DNA of 64,000 nucleotides from Crocosphaera sp. UHCC 0190 (GCF_034932065.1 NZ_JAYGHP010000005.1:186001-250000); one strand, 5' to 3'. Shown: positions 8,562 to 19,119, numbered from the stretch's first letter. Numbers and translations are program-made. Notes: generated by a model from the letters alone, not told the origin.

Positions 8562-8735
8562 GGGGGTTTCTCCTGCTCAAACTAAATGAATCAAACGAAA
8601 GACTTCTCCTATGCCTTCGCTTATTAACGACTAGGCATCACCTATATACTTAGTTTACGGAAATCCTTGCCTCCGTACTTCCCCCAGATAGCTCACCCGT
8701 TTGGGTTAATTGCTTTGCGTGTATTTTCTGAGAAG
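8562..8735 (-). promoter_or_regulatory. Candidate structured leader RNA (possible riboswitch)
   Basis: On the minus strand this untranslated stretch can form several helices. TACGGA pairs with TCCGTA, ATGCCT pairs with AGGCAT, and AAACTAA pairs over a longer distance with TTAGTTT just before the ribosome site. The pieces GTACGGAGG and GGTGA-stem-ATAGG faintly recall the cyclic-di-AMP (ydaO) class, but I cannot confirm any known class. The region lies between the signal peptidase stop and the small ORFs. Confidence 0.4.
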
Positions 8736-8737
8736 TT

Positions 8738-9784
8738 TTAGGGGGCGATTGCTTGTATGCGATGGGGTGGCCAGCCAATTTTATAAGCTTTACCGACAAT
8801 AACTTCTCTTGGTAATAATCCCCAATAATGGGAATCTAGACTATCATTACGATTGTCGCCTAAGACAATGTAATGATTAGGGGGTATCGTTGGAGACTTC
8901 CATTGATATTGAGGCGATTCCGCAATATAAGATTCTTGCAGAGGCTGATTATTAATATACACCTTGCCTTGTTTCACTTCAACCACATCCCCAGGTGTTC
9001 CAATGATTCGTTTAATGTAATAATCTGAGAAATCAGGATCAAAGACTTTGATGTTTTCTGAGGGAGTAAAGACGACAATATCCTTCTGTTGCGGGACATA
9101 ATTGGCAGACTTACTCACAAAGACGATATCGTTAATTTGTAAGGTGGGTTGCATGGACTTGCTGGGAATTATAAACTTTTCAAAGCGTTGATCTAACCAT
9201 TGAGGAAAATAATTTCCCATGACACCAAGTAAAAAAATTATCCCTGCCATAGCGACAATTAAGCGATGTTTTCCCTGAGAATGATGAGGAAAGACGTGAT
9301 AGGTGTGATAAGTGGCGATCGCTGCTATTAATGGCGTAATTAATAATAATTGAGGGAATATATTATTGAGACTTAATAATATTAAAGTTGCGGTTAATAA
9401 CCCTAAACCAATGACAGATTTTTGTAAATAAAGATGCCCTAACCCTGGTAAAATACGAGTCACAAAAATCCCAAACCACAAATTTTTAGATTTACGGGGA
9501 ATTTTTTCTAAGATTTGCTGTCGTCGTGGATAATATACTCCTAAATGAGCATCTAAAATATTACTAAGATAGACAAGGATTGCCATTCCCAAATAAAAAA
9601 ATCCTGTTACTGTATTACCTTTAGCACTAAAAATATTCCACCCTGTCATTATTAACCAAAAAATCTGTCCATTAAAAAAAAGAATTGCCCTTAAATAGTT
9701 GCCCGCATAAAACTGTCCAATACCTGGGAAAAACATCGAAAAGTTAACTGCCAACCAAGGATCTTTGTCAAGATGAAGAGACAC
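8738..9784 (-). CDS. lepB: Signal peptidase I with an additional N-terminal multi-helix membrane domain
   Basis: The C-terminal half is a type I signal peptidase, which cleaves signal peptides from exported proteins on the outer face of the membrane. It has the nucleophile motif PSKSMQPTL (Ser210), the general-base region YIKRIIGTPGD (Lys258) and the box GDNRNDSLDSHYWG. The N-terminal ~190 residues are unusual: they carry five or six hydrophobic segments, including the repeated motifs PGIGQFYAGNYLRA and LPGLGHLYLQKS. Normal lepB proteins are about 200 residues. This extension resembles the short TM2-like tandem found in small membrane proteins and may be a fused module. Confidence 0.9.
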   Translation of the reverse strand: MSLHLDKDPWLAVNFSMFFPGIGQFYAGNYLRAILFFNGQIFWLIMTGWNIFSAKGNTVTGFFYLGMAILVYLSNILDAHLGVYYPRRQQILEKIPRKSKNLWFGIFVTRILPGLGHLYLQKSVIGLGLLTATLILLSLNNIFPQLLLITPLIAAIATYHTYHVFPHHSQGKHRLIVAMAGIIFLLGVMGNYFPQWLDQRFEKFIIPSKSMQPTLQINDIVFVSKSANYVPQQKDIVVFTPSENIKVFDPDFSDYYIKRIIGTPGDVVEVKQGKVYINNQPLQESYIAESPQYQWKSPTIPPNHYIVLGDNRNDSLDSHYWGLLPREVIVGKAYKIGWPPHRIQAIAP

Positions 9785-9902
9785 TTAATTACCTGGATAA
9801 TGAGATTTAATCTAAACTGTTTTAGGGACAAATAGCAGTTTGTCCTTCCGTTCTTAAAATGAGAAATTGCTGTTAACATCAAATACAGTTGACTACCATT
9901 GA

Positions 9903-11300
9903 TTATTTTTTGGGTAAATTTCTGGGGGGAATTTCTCGACCTTGATAAAATTGTTTTTCTAGGTTACTTAAAACAAACCATAGACTAACAGCAAGAGGAA
10001 AACTTGAACTTAATAAACCTAGCCAAATTAGGGGAGGATGGTCTAAAGTTAAGAGCAAAAGAGGAATAATTGCCCAGATGATTGAAGTTGCGATCACTAC
10101 CACTATTTTAACTCGTTGTAAATTTTTTAAAGCGGTTCGACAACTATTACATTTTTTGGTATGGGAATGATAGCGATCTAATAAGGTTTCTGTAGATAAG
10201 ACAGGGCTTAAGGTTTTTTGGGGAAAGGGTTGAGCCTTATATTGATTGACCCAAGAGCGAAATTCAAAGACAAATAAATCAGCTTTTGTTGGTAAATAGA
10301 ACGCCTTATAGAAGTTTTCACTACCGCCTTTTTCTTCTAAGTAACGTTCTTGATGATGCAAAAAGATTTGGTCATCTTCTAAGACTCCATTGTTACCTAA
10401 ATGGGAATACCAAGTAGGAGTTGATTTGATAAATAATTTCGGAAAAGGAGAAGAAAACTTAAAAGGAAAACGAGCAAATAGACGACATTCTCCCTTGCGA
10501 ATTGGAGTTGCATAAACAACGGTTAAGGTGCGGCCAAACTGTTTAGATGTGAGATCATGCCACATCATAGCAGGAGCGATAAAGGTCGTTTCTTGTCGTC
10601 CTAAAGTGCCTTTTCTGGGACCTTCTTCCCAGACACCCTTAAACCCCCACTTTCCTGATTCTACTACTTCTAATTCTACAGGAGAAACATTAGCTCGGTT
10701 TCCCACAGTTTGATGATGAGTATAGGGAATATGACTGGAATCTAACACATTTTCTAATAAAGTTAAGGCATCATAAGGTAAGTCTCGGAAGGTATTAAGG
10801 CAAACCCATTCATCAGCATTTTCTTCTAAAACATCTACCAGAGGAATAGAAATTTTATCAGCATTTTCTGCCTTTCCTGCATAAACAAATAAAAGTCCTT
10901 GACAAACTTTAGCGGGTAAAGATTTAACCTTTGCTCTAACGGAATTTTCTGCTTTTCCTCCTGGTGGTTGTTGCGGAATAATTTCACAATTTCCTGTCCC
11001 GGAAAAAGCCCAACCATGATAAGGACATTCTAAACATCCAACCTCATTAATTCTGCCTTCAGAAAGGGGGGCAAGACGGTGGGGACATTGATCATCAAAT
11101 ACTCGCCATTGGGTTGCTTTTTTATCCCACCAGATGACAATATTTCTTTCTAATAAAGTAAAAGCAGTGGGTTTACTTTTGTCTAAATCTTCAACATAAT
11201 AAACAGGATACCAAACTTCTTGCCAGTCGAAGTAGTTGGGGTCAGTTCCACCAGCAGTTAAAGGGGTATCTAAAGGGGATAAAGTCGTATTAGCAGTCAT
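9903..11300 (-). CDS. Rieske non-heme iron oxygenase, pheophorbide a oxygenase / Lls1-like
   Basis: The 465-residue protein has an N-terminal Rieske [2Fe-2S] domain (Cys72-x-His74 and Cys92-x2-His95, in QCPHRLAPLS and CPYHGWAF). A mononuclear iron site follows in VLDSSHIPYTHH. The C-terminus has a CxxC motif (KKCNSCRTAL) and two membrane helices. That architecture is the PaO/Tic55/Lls1 group, which in plants includes pheophorbide a oxygenase of chlorophyll breakdown. The substrate in cyanobacteria is less certain. The protein is probably anchored in the thylakoid or plasma membrane by its tail. Confidence 0.9.
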   Translation of the reverse strand: MTANTTLSPLDTPLTAGGTDPNYFDWQEVWYPVYYVEDLDKSKPTAFTLLERNIVIWWDKKATQWRVFDDQCPHRLAPLSEGRINEVGCLECPYHGWAFSGTGNCEIIPQQPPGGKAENSVRAKVKSLPAKVCQGLLFVYAGKAENADKISIPLVDVLEENADEWVCLNTFRDLPYDALTLLENVLDSSHIPYTHHQTVGNRANVSPVELEVVESGKWGFKGVWEEGPRKGTLGRQETTFIAPAMMWHDLTSKQFGRTLTVVYATPIRKGECRLFARFPFKFSSPFPKLFIKSTPTWYSHLGNNGVLEDDQIFLHHQERYLEEKGGSENFYKAFYLPTKADLFVFEFRSWVNQYKAQPFPQKTLSPVLSTETLLDRYHSHTKKCNSCRTALKNLQRVKIVVVIATSIIWAIIPLLLLTLDHPPLIWLGLLSSSFPLAVSLWFVLSNLEKQFYQGREIPPRNLPKK

Positions 11301-11365
11301 AGAATGGCAGACAAAAAACAGAGGGATTGTTTATATTGTAATAAAATGTAACAGTTTTTGAGAAG

Positions 11366-12118
11366 ATGATGAACCAACTTGCTACCAGAGAAGCTGCAAA
11401 AACTGCCTTGAGAGACGCTTTGAAGATTTATGATGGAGATGTTAAACAAGCTGAGGTTAAGGGGAAAATTGAGCAACTCTGTCAACTTAACCCCATTGTT
11501 GCTCCAAGCCATAGCCATCGCTTAGAATCGAAGGAATGGTTGTTAATTAGTGCGCCGTCTTTTCCTCAAGGGGAAAAATTACCTAATGGGAAGTATGCTT
11601 ATACCTTAGGACGGTTAGCTTTTAATATGTTTGAACCGACTAATCTTAAGTTAGTTATTGACGCTGTTAGACAACCCGTGGTGTTGTTAGGAGAAGGGGA
11701 AAAACGCAGCCATGATATTGTTGTTGAGTTTACGATTATTGATGAGTATTTTCCTTCTTTAAAAGGGGTTGTAAAAAATTTAGGTGTTTGTTATCCTGCG
11801 GATAATCAGACCTTACAAGTTCAATTTACTGGGGGAAGTTTAGCCCCTCAAAACAAGGAAAATTTAGACCAATGGAAAACAATATTTAGTCAAGCTAAAC
11901 CAGCCCAAAAAAGCTTAAAAGAACAATTGATGTCTTTGTTTTTGAAAGTGATGTTTGGGTTAGTGCCACCGACAGGAATGAATACAGAAACAGGGGAAAT
12001 TGATTTTAAGATGAAACGTTCTCCTAAAGGTAGTTTAGCGGTGCTTTATTTAGATGAAGAATTGCGGATTACACGAGGAGAAAAGGGAACTATTTTAGTC
12101 TGTGAACGGATGAAATAA
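11366..12118 (+). CDS. Fibrillin / plastid-lipid-associated (PAP) family protein
   Basis: The 250-residue soluble protein shows the PAP/fibrillin pattern. It has an N-terminal helical part, a lipocalin-like middle segment (LQVQFTGGSLAP) and the conserved end YLDEELRITRGEKGTILVCE. Family members associate with thylakoids or lipid droplets and protect photosystems under light stress. The gene is divergent from the Rieske oxygenase (65 bp apart) and convergent with queA. A second ATG three bases after the start is equally possible. Confidence 0.8.
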   Translation: MMNQLATREAAKTALRDALKIYDGDVKQAEVKGKIEQLCQLNPIVAPSHSHRLESKEWLLISAPSFPQGEKLPNGKYAYTLGRLAFNMFEPTNLKLVIDAVRQPVVLLGEGEKRSHDIVVEFTIIDEYFPSLKGVVKNLGVCYPADNQTLQVQFTGGSLAPQNKENLDQWKTIFSQAKPAQKSLKEQLMSLFLKVMFGLVPPTGMNTETGEIDFKMKRSPKGSLAVLYLDEELRITRGEKGTILVCERMK

Positions 12119-12125
12119 ATTGAGT

Positions 12126-13214
12126 TTAATTAGAAGGCAAAATCAACATTCCATCCCCAAAGGAATAAAAGCGATACTTTTCTGCAATTGCTTCTTGATA
12201 TAATTCTAATAATCTTTCTCTACCAATCAAAGCACTCACCAACATCAATAAACTCGATTTGGGTAAATGAAAATTAGTAATCATTCCCTCAACAACTCGC
12301 CAAGAATAACCAGGATAAATAAACATATCTGTCTTACCACGAAAAGCAATTAAACCCTGTTTACCTTGCATTTCTGCTACTTTGGCAGCCCCTTCTAATG
12401 ACCTTACAGCCGTCGTTCCTACGGCAATAATTCTCCCACCCTTAGCCTTGGTTTCCTGAATCTTTTTAACGGTTATTTCTGGTACTTCTATCCATTCTTG
12501 GTGCATATTATGTTTGGTGATTTCTTCCACTTCTACTGGTCGAAAAGTTCCCACTCCAACGTGCAACGTAATATAAGCTTGTTCAATGCCTTTATCTTGT
12601 AATTTTTGTAATAATTCTTCCGTAAAATGTAGCCCTGCTGTTGGTGCTGCAACCGCCCCTGGTTTTTGGGCATAAACTGTTTGATATTGCTCAGGGTTAA
12701 CCTCAGATTGAGTCACATAAGGAGGAAAAGGAATCTGTCCAATTTTTTCAATTTTTTCCCAAAATAAATCAACAGAAGACACTTCAAATCTTAATAATCT
12801 ACCTCCCGTTTCTTCATCCCTTTCTAAAACTGTTGCTTTGAAAAAAAGATCTTCTAACTTATCTTCTTTACCTTCCCCAAACCAAATTTCACTGCCAATT
12901 TTAAACCGCTTTCCAGGTTTCACCAATGCCAACCAACATAAGGGGGCTTTCTCTTCTAATAATAAGATTTCTACTGGGGCTCCAGTGGATTTTTTGCCAT
13001 AAAGTCGTGCGGGAATGACACGGGTATTATTAAAGACTAATAAATCCCCCGGTAACAACCATTGGGGTAACTCCCGAAAGATACTATGAACATGAGTTGT
13101 GGTCGAATTAACCACCAGTAAACGTGAACTATCTCTAGGGGTAACGGGGGTTTGGGCAATTAATTCTGGTGGTAGCTGATAATCGTAACTGGATAATAAG
13201 TAATCCTTATTCAT
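12126..13214 (-). CDS. queA: S-adenosylmethionine:tRNA ribosyltransferase-isomerase
   Basis: QueA transfers the ribosyl part of S-adenosylmethionine to 7-aminomethyl-7-deazaguanine in tRNA, making epoxyqueuosine. Marks of the family are the start YDYQLPPELIAQTPVTPRDS, LVFNNTRVIPARL, GAVAAPTAGLHFTEELL and the end RFYSFGDGMLI. I prefer the ATG at 13214 (MNKDYLLSSYDY); a TTG at 13226 adds four residues. Length (about 362) is normal. It ends 8 bp from the convergent fibrillin gene. Confidence 0.96.
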   Translation of the reverse strand: MNKDYLLSSYDYQLPPELIAQTPVTPRDSSRLLVVNSTTTHVHSIFRELPQWLLPGDLLVFNNTRVIPARLYGKKSTGAPVEILLLEEKAPLCWLALVKPGKRFKIGSEIWFGEGKEDKLEDLFFKATVLERDEETGGRLLRFEVSSVDLFWEKIEKIGQIPFPPYVTQSEVNPEQYQTVYAQKPGAVAAPTAGLHFTEELLQKLQDKGIEQAYITLHVGVGTFRPVEVEEITKHNMHQEWIEVPEITVKKIQETKAKGGRIIAVGTTAVRSLEGAAKVAEMQGKQGLIAFRGKTDMFIYPGYSWRVVEGMITNFHLPKSSLLMLVSALIGRERLLELYQEAIAEKYRFYSFGDGMLILPSN

Positions 13215-13463
13215 AACTCTTTCCAATTGACCTTAATTTGTTATATGCTGTTAGAATATAAAAAACAAATACACAACCTGTTATTGTTTACCAAATTTGT
13301 CTAATAATCAATATTTTTATGAAAGTCCTGTATCCCTGCAATGATCAGGCTTTCTGAGTAATTGGGTATTTCCCCCCATGTTACCGTGCAAAAGTTGGGG
13401 GTAGTTCCCTACCACAAATGACACAATTATTGTCACACTAGAACTAGAGGAATTGCTCGGCAG

Positions 13464-13871
13464 ATGAATAAGGGGAAAACAATGGACTACATCTATTTTC
13501 TAGCGAATGCAAGTTTGACACTACGGGTTATTGAATACCTACAACAGAAATATAACTCGTTGCTTTGTTCGATGACCGTAATCCATCAAATCAATGGCTG
13601 GATCATCAAAGTTAAGTTTAGACAACCGTTGACTCCTCAACAACATGGTGATTTTAAGGCCTTTATGAATGAGTTGGGTATCCCCTACGAATTGGAAATT
13701 CGCCTACAAATGGTTTTCTGGAGTTTGGAAACAGGACAATCTCCCATCGATGTGATGCGTCGTTATCAAGTGGCAATTGTTTCTCATGGTTCTCCCGATA
13801 GTAATGATATTGAGGCATTTCGTCAACAATTTACCAGAGGCTTAGGATATTGTCCTGAAACTTTAGCTTAA
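13464..13871 (+). CDS. Hypothetical protein, 135 residues
   Basis: The protein is soluble and mixed alpha/beta (MDYIYFLANASLTLRVIEYL, then KAFMNELGIPYELEIRLQMV). It has no metal or nucleotide motif that I can see. The first Met is at 13464; a Met seven residues in is also possible. It is convergent with the TMEM14 gene three bases downstream. I do not recognise the family. Confidence 0.65.
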   Translation: MNKGKTMDYIYFLANASLTLRVIEYLQQKYNSLLCSMTVIHQINGWIIKVKFRQPLTPQQHGDFKAFMNELGIPYELEIRLQMVFWSLETGQSPIDVMRRYQVAIVSHGSPDSNDIEAFRQQFTRGLGYCPETLA

Positions 13872-13874
13872 GTT

Positions 13875-14183
13875 TTAGGCAGGACTGACCAGGATCGCCA
13901 ATGTTGCTACACTTAGGATTAACATTAATCCCCCTGGCATCCATTTACGGGTTTTAATGAATCTGATGGCAAAGACGACTATCAGCAAAATGGTTGTTAT
14001 TTGTGCTAGTGTCAGTCCCCAGGAAATGTTTTGTAATTGAATTATGGCAGCACTGATTAAGAGTAAACCTGTTACTACACCAGAAATAAGAGAGGGTTTG
14101 CTCTTAGCCTTGGCATAACCAATGATACCACCAACCAGTAGAATAATTCCGTATAAAAAAGCAGCTAAAACGGTTAAATTCAT
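13875..14183 (-). CDS. TMEM14 (UPF0136) family membrane protein
   Basis: The 102-residue protein has four membrane helices and the TMEM14 pattern (GIIGYAKAKSKPSLISGVVT, RFIKTRKWMPGGLML). Eukaryotic and plastid members include FAX1, implicated in fatty-acid export. The cyanobacterial role is unproven. It lies 3 bp after the stop of the upstream gene (14187-14957), so the two are probably one transcript. Confidence 0.85.
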   Translation of the reverse strand: MNLTVLAAFLYGIILLVGGIIGYAKAKSKPSLISGVVTGLLLISAAIIQLQNISWGLTLAQITTILLIVVFAIRFIKTRKWMPGGLMLILSVATLAILVSPA

Positions 14184-14186
14184 AAA

Positions 14187-14957
14187 TTAATTGCTGGTAA
14201 TAATTTGCAAAACCCTAGTTAAATCTGTTAACTCCCCAACAATTCGCTTGGCTGGTTTTGGCCAGACTCGGACTAAGGTTGGGGTGGCTGAAATTTGATT
14301 ATTTTCGGCTAATTCTGGGTACTTACAAATATCAATAACTTTCAGGGTATAAGGCTGTTGCAGATCGGTTTCTAGTAACTGGTGCAGGACTTTTAATGTA
14401 TGTTTGGTTGAGGCATTATTCCCAGACACAAACAGACGTAAAATGTATCCTTGATGCTCCTCAGTCCCTATGTCTTCATGGGGTTCAGTGATTGTAAATT
14501 GACTTTTGATTTCTTGCTCCCACCGCTCATCTAAACGAATCAGCAGATCGTGACTGTTCCATAGTTCGGAAAACCGAGAACGATAGGTTTCTATAATAAT
14601 CGGATTACAAGCCTCTTCCTGCCAATGGGCCGTTTGCCAATGGACATCGGGTGTGTTAAACAACACATTTAATAAGGGCTGATAGCGACGTACTGCAGGA
14701 TAAAGTTCCGCCACCGTCTTTACTGTCTTTTCCCTCGTACAAAACCAACGATCAATCGTTGCAGTATAGCCTGGTACGAGAAAGTGAGGCGGTTCTGGCA
14801 ACTTTAATAACTCTTGCAAAACCAAGCATAACTGAGAATGCCAATGAATTTGCTTGCTACTATCGAGACAATAAACCATATCACCGCCTGGGGTAAACAG
14901 AGCGATGCCTTTAAAAAATTCTGGTAAGACTCCAGGAGTCTCGCTTACATTCGTCAT
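14187..14957 (-). CDS. KaiB-domain protein with a long N-terminal extension
   Basis: The C-terminal ~90 residues match KaiB: the start YILRLFVSGNN, the TPTLVRVWPKP loop with its conserved proline, and the final strand and helix GELTDLTRVLQII. KaiB-like folds also occur in the N-terminus of SasA. The N-terminal ~160 residues (GIALFTPGGDMVYCLDSSKQ, with many Trp and His) are not familiar and contain no histidine-kinase catalytic motifs. It is therefore not SasA but a KaiB fusion, likely a clock-related regulator. It is 41 kb away from the kai operon at 55.8-58.6 kb. Confidence 0.75.
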   Translation of the reverse strand: MTNVSETPGVLPEFFKGIALFTPGGDMVYCLDSSKQIHWHSQLCLVLQELLKLPEPPHFLVPGYTATIDRWFCTREKTVKTVAELYPAVRRYQPLLNVLFNTPDVHWQTAHWQEEACNPIIIETYRSRFSELWNSHDLLIRLDERWEQEIKSQFTITEPHEDIGTEEHQGYILRLFVSGNNASTKHTLKVLHQLLETDLQQPYTLKVIDICKYPELAENNQISATPTLVRVWPKPAKRIVGELTDLTRVLQIITSN

Positions 14958-15044
14958 TTAGAGGAATTAAACTGCGGATGAAGGAAGACCTATATTTAAG
15001 ATAACTGACTTGGCCTTCCTGATCCTTATTTCTTTACGGTTTTT

Positions 15045-16331
15045 CTAGATTCGACCCCGTAACATCATCGCAATTTCGTTGGGGGTGGGAGATAATTCGA
15101 GGGCAGTTTCCTCGGTAATTCGTCCTTCTTGATAGAGATTAAAGAGAGCTTGGTTCGTGGTAATCATGCCATCAAATTCCCCATCCTTCATTAATTCGAG
15201 GATTTCGTCGTTTTTCCCTTGAATGATATAGTCTTTGACCGTTTCTGTATTAATCAGAATGTCATGATAGGCGGCTCGTTTGCCGTCGGTGGTACGACAT
15301 AACCCTTGAGCAATAATCGCTACCAAAGATTCGGCCATCGCCACCCGCATTGCCTCCCGTTCATCGGCACCATACAAACTCAAAACCCGTTCTAGGGTTT
15401 TAACTGCGCTGTTGGTGTGGAGGGTTCCCATAACTAAGTGACCAGTTTGAGCGGCTTTGATGGCAGTATTGACCGTTTCTTTGTCCCGCATTTCCCCCAC
15501 CAGGATGATGTCGGGATCTTCCCGTAAAGCGGCTTTAAGGGCATTATCAAACTTGTGGGTGTGCATCCCCACTTCCCGTTGTTTAATCAAAGAGCGACGA
15601 CTTTGGTGAACAAATTCAACGGGATCTTCAATGGTGATGATATGTTTGGGGTGTTCTTTGTTAATATAGTCCACCATCGCCGCCATGGTGGTAGATTTAC
15701 CGGAACCTGTGGGCCCCGTCACCAGAATTAAGCCTTTGTGAGAATCTGAGATATCTTGAAAGATCATGGGTAGGCGCAACTGTTCCATGGTGAGAATTTT
15801 CAGGGGAATGAGACGCAACACCATGGCTGGCCCCCGTAAACTATCAAAGATGTTAATCCGAACACGGGCGAAATCATACTGAGTTGCCCCATCAAATTCC
15901 AGTTCTTTTTTAAAGCGTTGGATTTCATCCTCTTTGAGAATTTCCCGCAACCAACTCATAAAGGTGTTGTCGTCAATCTCTGGATAGTCTAGAATCATCA
16001 TTTCCCCGCGATCGCGCATTCGCGGTTTTTCTCCTACCCCTAAGTGAACGTCTGAGAACCCTTCATCAAAGGCCAGGCGAATTAATTCCATCAGGGACGG
16101 TTGATCGGGAGAACGGCCAAAGCTTTTGGGGGGTGCTTTGGGTAAGGGGGGGGGCGCAACTGGGCGCTTGTTTGGGGCCTCTACAGGCGTTCTTGGGAAT
16201 GTGGCCTCTTCTGATGGGGCCATAAACTGGGTGGAATCTTCATGACTGTCATTCATCATGTCCGAATCTAAGTTGAGATCGGTGGTAGGGAGGGGAGGAA
16301 GGGGTAGGGGGGGTAAGGAGGGATTAGTCAT
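15045..16331 (-). CDS. pilT: Type IV pilus retraction ATPase, PilT family
   Basis: PilT drives pilus retraction and twitching motility or phototaxis as a cytoplasmic hexameric ATPase. The protein has 428 residues. Residues 1-80 form a proline-rich, unstructured extension not present in the shortest PilT proteins. The PilT core follows, with Walker A GPTGSGKSTT (about residue 205), the EDPVEF Asp box, Walker B LVGEMRD and the His box GTLHTNSA. The typical AIRAAQTGHL motif appears as AIKAAQTGHL. Cyanobacteria often have pilT1 and pilT2; I cannot decide which this is. Confidence 0.93.
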   Translation of the reverse strand: MTNPSLPPLPLPPLPTTDLNLDSDMMNDSHEDSTQFMAPSEEATFPRTPVEAPNKRPVAPPPLPKAPPKSFGRSPDQPSLMELIRLAFDEGFSDVHLGVGEKPRMRDRGEMMILDYPEIDDNTFMSWLREILKEDEIQRFKKELEFDGATQYDFARVRINIFDSLRGPAMVLRLIPLKILTMEQLRLPMIFQDISDSHKGLILVTGPTGSGKSTTMAAMVDYINKEHPKHIITIEDPVEFVHQSRRSLIKQREVGMHTHKFDNALKAALREDPDIILVGEMRDKETVNTAIKAAQTGHLVMGTLHTNSAVKTLERVLSLYGADEREAMRVAMAESLVAIIAQGLCRTTDGKRAAYHDILINTETVKDYIIQGKNDEILELMKDGEFDGMITTNQALFNLYQEGRITEETALELSPTPNEIAMMLRGRI

Positions 16332-16836
16332 AGTGCTTTCTACAAAAATAAACGGTATTCAATACTTTGCTGAGAAATAGGTTAACTAGATGGCTTTTGA
16401 CCCTGATTCGGATAGATATGACGTTGAGAATGCTTGTTAATAAGTATTCCCAAAACAGAGAAGAAAATTTACAGGAATGGGGATTTTGTCGTCATTTATG
16501 AGAAAAACTTTTTTTATGTTAAGAACTTTTAACATTTTCGGTTAAGGTCATGGGGAAAACATCAACATTGACGGTTGAGAGAATTAGACAAATGTTAGGA
16601 AATCTTAACCATTACAAAAGATTACATTAAATTCTCTATAGAGAGGCTTGATCCCCGATGGCTCAGTGTTTGTTTGACCCATCTGCAACAATTTGCAATC
16701 TTTAACACACAAAGTAGCGACTGAATGTAAATTTATCTTACAAAAGACTCATTTTCTTAGAAAGATTATCTATACTGATTGACACAACGTTATCTGATTT
16801 TATAGATAAAGTTACTGGTTTGCTCTGGAGGAAAAT
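16332..16836. other. Intergenic region upstream of pilT and the 124-residue gene
   Basis: This 505-bp AT-rich region separates two divergent genes. Apart from the promoter given separately and a short palindrome, TCTCTATAGAGA (16633-16644), I see no gene or RNA motif. Confidence 0.5.
16779..16806 (+). promoter_or_regulatory. Sigma-70-type promoter for the 124-residue membrane protein
   Basis: A consensus TTGACA (16779-16784) is followed after 16 bp by TATAGA (16801-16806). The start would lie about 20 bp before the ribosome site GGAGG of the next gene. Confidence 0.6.
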
Positions 16837-17211
16837 ATGGAATTTGCACAAAAGTCTGGGTTTGGAAAGCTCTATTCTGTAACCTTAGTAAAAAGCTTTT
16901 TAGTATGGAGCTTTACCTTGACAGTTTGTTTATTAGTGGTCGGATTTCCCTTGGTTGTCTTAATGGCAACGGTTGGGGCTTTAGCATCAGTTGTTTTACA
17001 ATCAGTTTTGCCCGTAAGTGCGGTTTTATTAGTGGTAGGTTCCTTGATTGGTGTTAATGTATTGGCAATTGTGTTAGGTGCTGCACTCCTAACGGTTAAA
17101 GGCATTCATCCCCAAGATGTCAGTTGGCTGAGATGGCTGCACGGCGAAGCAACTCATGCTCACACTTCTGTCTATGCTGCCTGTCCTTTGACTTGTAGCT
17201 TAATTCAATAA
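16837..17211 (+). CDS. Small hydrophobic membrane protein
   Basis: The 124-residue protein has two or three long hydrophobic stretches of mostly Val, Leu and Ala (about residues 22-100), with a short polar end containing HGEATHAHTS and two cysteines (AACPLTCS). It starts with ATG and a GGAGG ribosome site. It is a monocistronic unit with its own promoter and terminator. I do not recognise the family. The loop composition suggests a membrane spacer or stress protein. Confidence 0.7.
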   Translation: MEFAQKSGFGKLYSVTLVKSFLVWSFTLTVCLLVVGFPLVVLMATVGALASVVLQSVLPVSAVLLVVGSLIGVNVLAIVLGAALLTVKGIHPQDVSWLRWLHGEATHAHTSVYAACPLTCSLIQ

Positions 17212-17282
17212 ACCTTGAGAAGTAATTTCTTTTAGTTAGATAGTGATTGTATTCGCCAAAGTGTATACACAAGCTAGTGCAG

Positions 17283-17306
17283 CCCGGTCATTTACCGGGT
17301 TTTTTC
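17283..17306 (+). terminator. Rho-independent terminator
   Basis: CCCGGT and ACCGGG form a 6-bp stem with a 5-nt loop followed by T6. It ends the unit 16837-17211 and sits between it and the convergent ATPase operon. Confidence 0.85.
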
Positions 17307-17319
17307 ATGATCATTAATC

Positions 17320-17703
17320 TTACATGGCAATGTCTTGAAAACGACGCATGATAATAGCTTCAAATTGAGCTAAGGCTGATCTCATGAGTCTTTCCCGTTC
17401 ATCCAAAACTCTAAATTTTGTCTCAACAGTTTGTTTCAGCGTTTCTAAGTCTTTATCTGCAACCCCTTGCAGGGTAGAAACGAAGACATCATCCCCACAT
17501 TTAACTAAAATACCTTCATTAATTGCCAGAAAAATTTCTTGATTGGATTCTAAGGTATAACAAAGAATTCCAGGGACTAAAGCGGCTACAAAATCAATAT
17601 GATGGGGTAATAAACAAAATGAGCCATTCTCAGCTTCAGCGACAATTTTGGTCACGGTAGTATCGATAAATACTTCGGTGGGAATTAAAACTTTTAGGTG
17701 CAT
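17320..17703 (-). CDS. atpC: ATP synthase epsilon subunit (N-ATPase type)
   Basis: The 127-residue protein has the epsilon fold: the N-terminal beta sandwich (MHLKVLIPTEVFIDTTVTKI, then GSFCLLPHHIDFVAALVPGI) and a helical C-terminal part. It is the last gene of the operon and is placed right after beta, four bases apart. In the housekeeping operon of cyanobacteria epsilon also follows beta, but here the pair sits at the end of the whole N-ATPase cluster. Confidence 0.9.
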   Translation of the reverse strand: MHLKVLIPTEVFIDTTVTKIVAEAENGSFCLLPHHIDFVAALVPGILCYTLESNQEIFLAINEGILVKCGDDVFVSTLQGVADKDLETLKQTVETKFRVLDERERLMRSALAQFEAIIMRRFQDIAM

Positions 17704-17706
17704 TAC

Positions 17707-19119
<1,413 letters not shown>

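Noticed and set aside
8562..8735. Firm assignment of the leader to the ydaO (cyclic-di-AMP) class
   Set aside because: Only short pieces are similar and the full conserved core is not visible; I keep it as an unassigned structured leader.
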